64,000 nt of DNA from Reticulitermes speratus (lineage: Eukaryota; Arthropoda; Insecta; Blattodea; Rhinotermitidae), in contig JAJKFL010000039.1 in the NCBI GenBank assembly GCA_021186555.1, forward strand, positions 14,178,733 through 14,242,732, given 5' to 3'. Under the pieces are notes generated by a model, which saw nothing but the letters and a program-made list of their open reading frames with translations, searched no databases and had not been told where the DNA came from. The position numbers and the translations under genes were made by a program. Below are positions 56,253 to 64,000 of the stretch, in pieces (position 1 is the stretch's first letter; every line of letters begins with the position of its first letter).

Positions 56253-56711
56253 TAACTTTATATTATATATACCGTGCATTTTAATAATTGATTATTTTAT
56301 TCCATCAAATGCACTACACTATTTTAGTGTTTTCTTGTCCCTACATATGTTTCGGCACTCCTTGTGCCATCCTCAAGGGTGTCGTCGAGAGTTCACAGTT
56401 TTAAAATGCATCCAATTAACTTTCACAACAAAAATTCACTATCACTGAGTATCACTTATCTTCTTGTTCATGGTGGTTAGCTTGTCTTCTTTGGTGTTTT
56501 ATTAAAATTTAATAATTAAAACTTTATAAATGAAGATAGTCGTAGTATAAAATATTAAAAGTTTTTAAGACTTTGTTCGACATTGGATGCATTTGAAAAC
56601 TGTGAACTCTCGACGACACCCCTGAGGATGGCACAAGGAGTGCCGAAACATATATAGGGATAAGAAACACTAAAATAGTGTAGTGCATTTGTTGGAATAA
56701 ATAATTAATTA
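56253..56711. mobile_element. Foldback Penelope-type pLTR pair with 8-bp duplication
   Basis: ATTCAAAT flanks at 56245-56252 and 56712-56719. Arms 'actctcgacgacacc' and 'ggtgtcgtcgagagt', plus leaders ('ttccatcaaatgcactacac' against 'gtgtagtgcatttgttggaa'), are inverted. The left arm extends to 'taccgtgcat', minus-strand ATG CAC GGT ATA (MHGIYNIK). Confidence 0.85.
56629..56669 (+). ncRNA. Hammerhead ribozyme motif
   Basis: CCC / GGG stem I, core CTGAGGA (56632-56638), U, GGCAC-AAGGA-GTGCC stem II (56640-56654), GAAA (56655-56658), ACATATAT, H17 = A (56666). On the opposite arm (minus, 56376-56370) core C3 is T. Confidence 0.7.
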
Positions 56712-57474
56712 ATTCAAATGAACGTTAAAGAAATTGGTTACTGTGAAATGAGTTAGACTTAACTGGCTCAGGAGAGGGCAAAAGTGGGAAGTTGTGTATT
56801 TGACATTAGGGTTCCAGGACAGTCGCAGAGCAGAAATGGCACAAATATAAAAATACCTGAAAACATGTTAATAAATAACGAAAATATCTGTAAAATAGTT
56901 TTGTATTTGCATTGACTGCTAAATAATGCTTTTGCCGCACATAGGACCAAATTAACTACTAGTTCCTCAGATTTCAATGTTGACCGTTTGTTCGTACGGC
57001 AGCCGCATCCCACACTGACCTTTTTTAAAAACGAAGAGCTGAATGCATGGCTTTAACCATAGACCTGTCCACTAGTTCCAAAGTTATTAGCACATATGCA
57101 CTCACAAATACTGCTGTACATTTGTGTTCTGAATCTCCTATCTAATCCCTGTCCGTAGATCCTATGTCATAGTCCACAGTCCCTCTGTTCAAATGACCAC
57201 AGCATCTTGAACAAGATCCAGGTCAATTGCATAACCATCGCTACCGAGTCACACTTTGTCCGATAGATATAGGTGATACAGCCTTTCAAAATAGTGGGCC
57301 ACTTGGATGAAGTTGGCTGTAATACTCGTATTTCACCTCAGAAAAGAAACCGCATTAGACCATAGAAGTAAAGGCAAAAGTGTGAAACGTTATGCTCAAA
57401 TATACTTCGGAAAGAAAGAGAGGAGTAGAGTAATAAATTAAGACAGAGAGGCATAAAAGACGTAAGTTGTAAAA

Positions 57475-57517
57475 GAAGAAAGAAAGAAAGAAAGAAAGAT
57501 ATAATATATATATATAT

Positions 57518-57554
<37 letters not shown>

Positions 57555-57556
57555 AA
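57475..57556. repeat. (GAAA)n(TA)n(GATA)n microsatellite
   Basis: Three adjacent simple-repeat blocks. Confidence 0.95.
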
Positions 57557-57965
57557 GGAACAAAGTCACCAGTGACCGGATTTGACCATAGACTTTCAAG
57601 ATAGATGCATTAATGCCTGACCTTGAAAAATGAGAGGAAATATTCATGTTTCACTATTGAAACCAACAACTTTGCTCCCAGAGTGTTATTTTCGTATGAG
57701 TACAGCGTGTGTTTGATTACACGTCAGCTTTCTATGTATCCTTCCGCTATACCGGGTATGCCATAAATTTTGATGGATACGAAAATGAATAGAGAAATAC
57801 AGCGACCATCTTCCCGGAAAGAAAGACAGAAGACGTTTTTAAAAAGAAAATGTATAACTGTGATCAAATGCAGACTACTGGAATCACTTGAATGCCAGGA
57901 TGTTAGGCGCTTTCTGCGCAAAATACATAAAACTGATGCATGACTGGAGGTAGTCTCCATTAATG

Positions 57966-58082
57966 TGATTAAATTTCACCCTAGAACAGGCCATGAAAAT
58001 CCAGAGGGGGAGTAGAGGTGTAGCTCTACTCTTTCTTTGACTTCGGCGCTAAATGGGGCGGTGGGTGGTCAAGGCCACGCCA
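57966..58082 (-). mobile_element. SINE-3-related repeat, antisense
   Basis: Reverse complement of the element at 6421: 'tctagaacaggccatg', 'gtagagctacacctctact'-type middle, 'ttagcgccgaagtc', 'gaccacccaccgcccc'. Confidence 0.65.
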
Positions 58083-58366
58083 GGCCGTGCCATGTCTCAG
58101 GCGGTTAGTCGCCGGCTTCTTACCACGGAGGCCCGGGTTCGATCCCGGGGTCCGTCCATGTGGGATTTGTGGTGAACAAAGTAGCACTGGGACAGGTTTT
58201 TCCCCGAGTACTTCGGTTTTCCCCTGTCAGGTTCATTCCACCGGTGCTCCATTACACGGAAAAACGAAGAAACTAATCATATTCATCACAGGGTTGCACA
58301 ATAAGCCTCAAGGCTGCGGTGCGTCCATAGCATCTGCTGCGGGGCCCTTCACCACCAAAAAAAAAC
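58083..58366 (+). mobile_element. SINE-2, full-length
   Basis: Head GGCCGTGCCATGTCTCAGGCGG, B box GGTTCGATCCCGG, body 'ggtgaacaaagtagcactgg', 'cattccaccggtgctccatt', and 3' 'gggcccttcaccacc' followed by A9. Confidence 0.9.
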
Positions 58367-58560
58367 CCCCACGCCACATCATGGCCGCTTTACCTCCGGA
58401 AAAGAGACCCGGTGCCCATTGTACAGGAGGCTGGGTGAGCCCCGGGATCATTTTGGACGGGTACAGAAAATCTCGCTCCCATCAAGATTTGATCCCCAGA
58501 CCGTCCAGCCCGCAGCGAGTCGCTATACCGACTGAGCTGTACCGGCTGTACTGTGTGGGT
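58367..58560 (-). mobile_element. SINE-4, tRNA-derived, antisense
   Basis: Minus strand: 'ccggtacagctcagtcggta' (A box TAGCTCAGTCGG-like), B-box-like GGGGATCAAATC, then 'tgatgggagcgagattttct' and 'cagcctcctgtacaatgggc', ending in 'cggaggtaaagcggcc'. Confidence 0.75.
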
Positions 58561-58756
58561 TATGACAAATTGCCGTTTCACGACTTATATAATAACTACA
58601 TAACTGAGGGTCAGAGGAACTGGGAATGTAACTTACATGACAGAAAGTTTCATAGTTACATAATAGTCATCTAAAGCATGAATAACCTATACTGTTAAAA
58701 TATAGACAGATTTTCTGGTTAACTTTTAGAGTAATCGCACAACCTAGGTTACAGAT

Positions 58757-58797
58757 ATTATTATATTATATTATTATTATTATTATTATTATTATTA
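58757..58797. repeat. (ATT)n microsatellite
   Basis: ATT/TAT repeats. Confidence 0.95.
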
Positions 58798-59640
58798 GAA
58801 CCATAGATTATCTCGCCTTTGTAATCCCCAATACGTCACACATTCAACAAACACACAATATAACTTAACCAAATATGTGTGTGGCAATGAAGTTAAACAC
58901 ACACCTCTTCTTGGATTCAGCGTTCTATTATACACCCTAAACCGCCATACATTAAAACAAATGGCTAAAAATGTTGGCATCAATTAAACCCACGATACAC
59001 ACAACGCATCATAACCTTATTACCTGCCGAATGCGTATGTATGAAAGCGTTATCAGAATCGATAACGTGAAAATCCCTGATAGGAGGGAAGAGTGTCGCA
59101 ACGCCAACACGTTTCATGATTAAGTATAGAAACCTCGCTCACTGCAAGGGGTTGAAAACAGTTGTTTCTAAGCCGTAAGAAAATAACACGCTCCGAAGAC
59201 CATGTAGCGTCCTGTGTTGGAATAGGACGACATTATGTCAGCCAATTCAGAATCAATTACGTGAATTATGAAGGTCACAGGACAGCGCAACTTTTGCAAC
59301 TGCATGGGATTTTAGGCACACCAATGGTTGACAAAGCTTATCATAAATTATTTCTCCTTGTGTTTGAGTTCCTCTTAATTAGAATAATGGGGAATAGATA
59401 ATGTTTGACAGGCGTGGTTTTATGACACGAAAACAATATAAATTTCCAGTTTTTCACTGTGTTTCACTTTTTGACCCGACTGCATGTTCGTAATGACTCT
59501 TTAAGTGGAAGCTAACATATGGTCTTCTGAGATGCAAAGCTGTGTATTTTTGTAGACAGGTACGTATCAAAGTCTTATAGAACTTGCTGCCTCAGTATTC
59601 AGGGTACAAAATTCATTTTTATGCCATAAATATGGAGGTA
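58798..59640. other. No gene seen
   Basis: No supported exon, RNA gene or recognised repeat. Confidence 0.45.
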
Positions 59641-59725
59641 TGAAGGTACCACGTCCCTCCGAAATGCTGGTAACTACCTACCAAGCTACACGATGTCGCA
59701 TCCCAGAAGAATGCAGTTCTGACTT
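59641..59725. mobile_element. Family P fragment
   Basis: 'tccctccgaaatgctggtaa' and 'cgatgtcgcatcccagaaga' are diverged right-arm blocks of family P. Confidence 0.5.
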
Positions 59726-60565
59726 TATTGCAGACGGTTTTTATCTGACGTGTTTCTCGCGTTATCTCAAGGTCCTCCGCTAGATTGCCCCAATAATGTG
59801 TCATCATCACCGCGGTCGATTGCCATGTTATCTTGACAGTGACGCGCCTGAATAAATACTGGATTCGGCTGATGCAGCGCACTGTTCTTGGAGCTAGAAA
59901 AACTGAAGTGTTCAAAAGGATCACACGGGTTGACTGGTCTGGACAGCCTTTAGCCTCTCCAGAGAATTTGAGAGACGTGAAAACATATCTAATTGGGACG
60001 ATACTAAGTATTGTAACGGATCGTTTAACGAGCTCTGACAAGGATTCAACAGGCTCAGGAAATGGTTCTTGTAAAACGGCAATGGAGTTCCTGATTCAAT
60101 AAAGAGAGAGAAGTTATTAACAAGCTAAATTTATATTAACGTTTTGCGGAATACGAGATTTTAGTTTCTCACAGTGGTGGTACTGGAGATTATGGCAAGT
60201 TACGTCATGTCGACTGGTAAATAGCGACGTTTCGAAGGATCGTAGTGCCTTCTATCGTTACGGCCAAGCAGTCCGAGTGGGGCAGCCGGGCCGGAAGTTA
60301 TGGGTAAATTATATTAGAAAGGTAAGAAGGATTGGGTCGAGCCACCCCAATCCTTGTTCACGCACTACCATTCTTCGAAACGGGCAAATATTTGTCACTC
60401 TACACCTTGTAATGTCTCAAAAGACTTGAGTCTTTTCACTGAATACGTGATATAACGGAGACAGGCTATATGAGAACAGGCATATAAAAGCTTCAAAGTA
60501 ATGTGATGACGCCAATTGGCCAGTTGCTTAAATTTTTATTAAAGAATACCAAAAATATATGAAGG

Positions 60566-61118
60566 CGAACCAGAAAGTAAAGTGAATTTGCCTGTAGAGG
60601 CGCTGCAATCGACGCACTGCGAAACGTAGGGGTTGTCTCAATAACTACGTGTACATACTGGCGACGAGTCAGTGTCAGGTTCAGCTAGTGTTGTGTTTGT
60701 TTACAAATCTTCTTTAAAGATGGCGGAACCGCTTCCGAATTGCACCCTTGTAGAACAGTGAGCTGTGATCCGTTTTTTGTGGTCAGAAGGCGTTAAAACA
60801 TCTGAAATTTATACGAAAATATTAGCGCAATATGGCGAACCCTGCATGGCACAGACAAATCTGTACGAAAGGGAAGTTGCATTAACAGTGGACAATAGGT
60901 GTGAATGATGAAGTTTAGGACGCGGGGCATATGTGGCTTCGCTCAAAACCGAAAACTCTCTTCGCAGATGGGATCAGAAGGCTTGTGAACCTTGTGAACC
61001 GCTACGCAATATGCGTTGAAAAAAGGGGTGCTTATGTTGAGGAATGATACACTTCGAATTTGTCAGATTGTTGTACACGAAGTGATTAATAAATTCAATT
61101 TACTTGTTGACTGCTTCG
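60566..61118 (+). mobile_element. Internally deleted mariner element
   Basis: Imperfect terminal inverted repeats: CGAACCAGAAAGTAAAGTGA at the left and 'aaattcaatttacttgttga ctgcttcg' at the right. From 60720 the frame MAEPLPNCTLVEQ-stop-AVIRFLWSEGVKTSEIY continues ILAQYGEPCMAQTNLYER, the conserved mariner transposase N-terminus (helix-turn-helix region). Near 60995-61040, RYAICVEKRGAYVEE is the conserved C-terminus. The DD(34)D catalytic core is absent. About 553 bp remain of a usual ~1.3 kb, with several stops. Confidence 0.85.
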
Positions 61119-61444
61119 TAATTTTATAATAATCCGCACAACAGAGCACATCTGAATTAAATTCTTACCTATAAACCAACAGGCATATCTAAGTGAGACA
61201 CTTAGGCGGTTAAACAACTTGCGAAACAAGTTTGAAACTCACCCATAAGCGATGTTTCTTCTGATATGGCCTCACTGGGAAGATATCTGCTTCCGGGTCT
61301 CTATACTTTGTCTTGGGTCAGGCTTCTTTTCTCATCTAGACACTAACTTGGCTGCAAAGAATTTTCAGAGCAACTGAAAGAGCACTTGTGAAACAAGCAG
61401 TGATGATCTCTGCGTCTGTTGAGTATAGAACTTGCTGTCTCCTT

Positions 61445-61600
61445 CCTCGGGTAGTATACATTTAGGAAGAGCTTATTACTCCATCTTCAGGATAACCCGA
61501 CGACCTTAAAGATGAAGGAAACAAGTCTCTTCGGGACGGTGACAACTATATACAGTCTACACGATATCGTGTCCCAGAATAATGGTATCTTCTACCGCAC
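61445..61600 (-). pseudogene. Decayed hammerhead-like / family P remnant
   Basis: The minus strand has CTGAAGATGGAG and TCTTCC flanking a loop, but TAAATG instead of GAAAYG. 'tgtcccagaataatgg' is a family P arm scrap. Confidence 0.35.
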
Positions 61601-61825
61601 TGTTAACGTTATTCTACCATCACATTCAGTGCCTTCCAGAAACTGTCCCGCCAAACTGTCATATGCATGACTCCCTCCCATCCTAGCTAATTTCAAGCTT
61701 ATATGTATATACCTACTAATTTCATTAGCCTAACAGTGCAAGATGAGAGTTATGCACTTTACAGTTAGTTGCTTTGTATCATTATATGTAATACGATTGT
61801 TTTGTAATTGAGTTGCATCTGGCTT

Positions 61826-62025
61826 TTTTTTTTGTGGTGAAGGGCCCCGCGCAGATGCAACGGACGCACCGCAGCCTGAAATCTTATTGTGCAATCCTGT
61901 GATGAAGATGATTAGTTTTTTTTAATTTTTCCAAGTAATGGAGCACTGGTGGAATGAAATTGACAGAGGAAACCTGTCCCAGTGCCACTTTGTCCACCAC
62001 AAATCCCCCATGGACTGGCTTATGC
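61826..62025 (-). mobile_element. SINE-2, 5'-truncated
   Basis: Minus strand: 'catgggggatttgtggtgga', 'caaagtggcactgggacagg', 'atttcattccaccagtgctc', 3' 'gcggggcccttcacc' then A9. The tRNA head is missing. Confidence 0.85.
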
Positions 62026-62649
62026 CGGTTACCGGGTTTCCATAGTTACGGCAGCACTTCGTTTGTGAGTGACGTTACAACCTGGTAGAAAATGAAATAA
62101 AAGGCGTCTGACTCGCGCACAGTAGTACATCTTCTCTGACGCCGTTTTCAGGGTTCACAGTTTTTATTTCGTAGTGTGTAAACTTAGTAAATGCTCTTTG
62201 GGCAACCAATTCTTACGCAAACAAAATGCCTATGTGATTACCGCAGTCGTTTGTGATAAAATATATGACAAATGTTTTGTGCCATGCCCATATATCGAGA
62301 GTCCATGATTTCGCCCTCAGTGTTTGGGAAGTTGATTTACGACTCCTTTCTACAGATTGTGATAGATTAACGCGTCGGCTTCCGTGGTTACAATAGACCT
62401 TGTGTTATACGAGTTTAGGAGCTTTCACAGACATCATCCTCCTGTGGTAAAATAATTTCCGAATCACTCAGAAAGCACTGCAATTCATCTAAGCGCCTTA
62501 ACGTAAGTGACCGTATTTCACAACTTTGCAAAACAAAAGGGCAACCTACCAATTTATACACTTTTATTGACAGGTCTTGGGCTTTTCGAATAGATGTTAC
62601 GACAAATCTTCATTTTAGCTTTCTCGTGGTAGCGAAGAGTTCTTCTAGA

Positions 62650-62740
62650 ACATAACACCGTGTAGTCTGGTAGACGAGCACCTACATTTCAGGAGAAAGT
62701 ATTGCTTCTATCTTCAATGTTGAAGGTTGAACCAGCAGAC
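62650..62740 (-). pseudogene. Decayed hammerhead-like remnant
   Basis: The minus strand reads ATTGAAGATAGAAG..CTCCTGAAATGTAGG; core C3 and the stems are lost. Confidence 0.3.
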
Positions 62741-64000
62741 GCAGCCATGGTACTTAAATAACTTGTACTGAATCATAATCCTTCTATTTATTGACACTGT
62801 CACATAGACTTTATGCAGTTCTTCAACAAGGCTATGATCTTTAATACTGTACATGTACAACCATATATATTACATTATGTACAATATAATTATGTTCTCT
62901 TTGTGGAATTAACCAACGATTATCTTACCGGGGAAACCCCAAATTGACACATTCAGAAATTCTCTATTTCGCGAATTGTCGTAGAATATTAAGATATTCT
63001 TACACTATGAAATGAATCGTGCGGTGTGAATTCAATCCTTTAGCTTGTATAAGAACAGCGTGCATCACCTGCACTGACGTCACTAACTTAATATTTTCAC
63101 AATACTCTATTTATGTATCTAAGTCTCTTGGTCCTCACATAGAACACAGACTGTTTCCCTAAATATAAACAGACTCGCACTGGTAATGAAAATAGTGTGT
63201 TTTCTTGGAGGTCGGGACCGTATTTTTAAATATTATTTCGATGAGCTTCGTGATTTAAAAGGTGTTAAAACAGTCATTTGCTGATAAACCGCCTGGAAGC
63301 CAATAACCAATACTCTTTCCTCTCCAATCAAACCACATAACAACAAGCTCACAACAATAAAAATGCCACCATTACTCTGCTCCAAGTATCCGACTTCCGT
63401 CTAAGATTAAGGCATAAAATAAACGCTTCACAAAATTTTGGCCTCAAATTCCTGAGGAGTTAGGTGTTTGGGGTTTCCATAGTAACTAATCCAAACCAGT
63501 ATGAGGCACAATAATACGAGTACATGTTAAATATGTTTTGAACACCTTATAGAGAACGTCCCAAAAGAAATGGAGGTCAGCATGTTTCGGCCGTCCGAGT
63601 TAAATGTGCAAATTGCAGTACATTAATCATAGATGATTTGCCCTCACTCTTAAGTTCGATTCAAAATCTCTGCTTTAGAAGGCCAACATACGTAATAATT
63701 AAACGTCCCTGCCTTTGGACCTGCAGTAGGGGGAAATTTTGATCACAATATTTTACCGCTTAGGGCTAACGACTTACGTCTTTTATCTTTTTTAGATATG
63801 TACAATTTTAATACATTTTCATCGTAACATATAATTCTTATCGTTAAAAAGCACCGAATAACCGTCTTTCATCTGAGAGATCTGAAGTCCTGGCGGCGGT
63901 GTCTGGGGCGTGACGCCAGTAGCTACACAAGACTGCACCATATTACAGACTAATCTTCAGAAATTTCAGCTGTTAAGAGATGGCACGTAACGTTTCATTC
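62741..64000. other. No gene seen
   Basis: AT-rich sequence to the window edge; no supported exon or recognised repeat. Confidence 0.45.

Larger units (their letters stand above)
56165..56830 (+). pseudogene. LINE C-terminus split by a foldback insertion (second case)
   Basis: Left part 'aaaagacgaaaattggaaga taatattcaaat' reads KRRKLEDNIQ. Right part, from 56712, continues QMNVKEIGYCEMS and LAQERAK..DIRVP, the decayed '[18 protein letters not shown]...NLRVP' end. Confidence 0.7.

Noticed and set aside
58087..58674. 195-codon protein
   Set aside because: Read-through of SINE-2 and antisense SINE-4.
1..64000. Endogenous viral sequence
   Set aside because: No frame resembled viral polymerase, capsid or envelope proteins; all RT-like sequence fits non-LTR or Penelope-like elements.

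Overview
The window reads as repeat-dense nuclear DNA from a large insect genome. It is AT-rich, has almost no long open frames, and carries short introns-and-exon signals, many decayed non-LTR retrotransposon ends, at least four tRNA-derived SINE families, DNA-transposon remnants and many microsatellites. The repeat set (SINE heads whose antisense translation gives the familiar 'PPVGFEPT' string, LINE tails ending in 'RGYGPVV', LINE tails ending in '[12 protein letters not shown]') is what I would expect of a cockroach or termite (Blattodea). That assignment is inference. No prokaryotic operon, CRISPR array, rRNA gene or genuine tRNA gene is visible.

Host genes. The best host-gene signal is a minus-strand coding exon at 32826-33638 (271 codons, phase 0 at both ends, clean acceptor and donor). 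A CpG-rich minus-strand segment at 55131-55382 has a start codon, 19 open codons and a GTAAGT donor, also ending in phase 0, beneath a perfect CRE palindrome. It could be the first exon of the same gene, with roughly 21.5 kb of repeat-filled intron between. Weaker coding candidates lie at 18043-18255 (+), 20560-20813 (-) and 43971-44183 (-). No product is recognised for any of them.

The most interesting content is a dispersed system of hammerhead-ribozyme-like elements. At least twelve places carry the order stem I / CTGANGA / stem II / GAAA / a short self-complementary stem III ending in U / H17 / matching stem I. The clearest are at 9843-9886, 22533-22584, 36311-36353 and 37438-37482. A 385-bp-spaced direct-repeat structure at 25041-25557 (-) encloses the N-terminal frame of a Penelope-like element, and its ORF starts M-H-G-E-Y-N-I-K. 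The same start tag (MHG/MYG..NIK) sits beside the hammerheads in the elements at 22.4, 35.9, 37.4, 47.3 and 56.3 kb. I therefore read these as RT-less Penelope-type pLTRs, mostly arranged as inverted pairs (foldbacks). Several have target-site duplications, and two sit inside equivalent parts of separate LINE copies. A second, palindromic ~220-bp family (8.6, 10.8, 23.0, 28.3, 49.8 kb, fragment at 59.6 kb) carries a similar motif with one extra core nucleotide.

Other layout. 0-13 kb: antisense LINE 3' ends, microsatellites, SINE-3. 15-19 kb: SINE-3, two pogo-like MITEs, LINE scraps. 23.9-24.7 kb: decayed ~88-bp tandem array. 39.8-42.1 kb: a 5'-truncated LINE with intact terminal RT frame and a minisatellite 3' UTR. 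42.8-45.2 kb: SINE-1, an LTR-like promoter and primer-binding site, a hAT MITE, and a truncated SINE with 14-bp duplication. 48-52.8 kb: SINEs, LINE tail, SINE foldback. 57.9-58.6 kb: three SINE-like repeats end to end. 60.6-61.1 kb: an internally deleted mariner. The rest is AT-rich sequence in which I see no gene.
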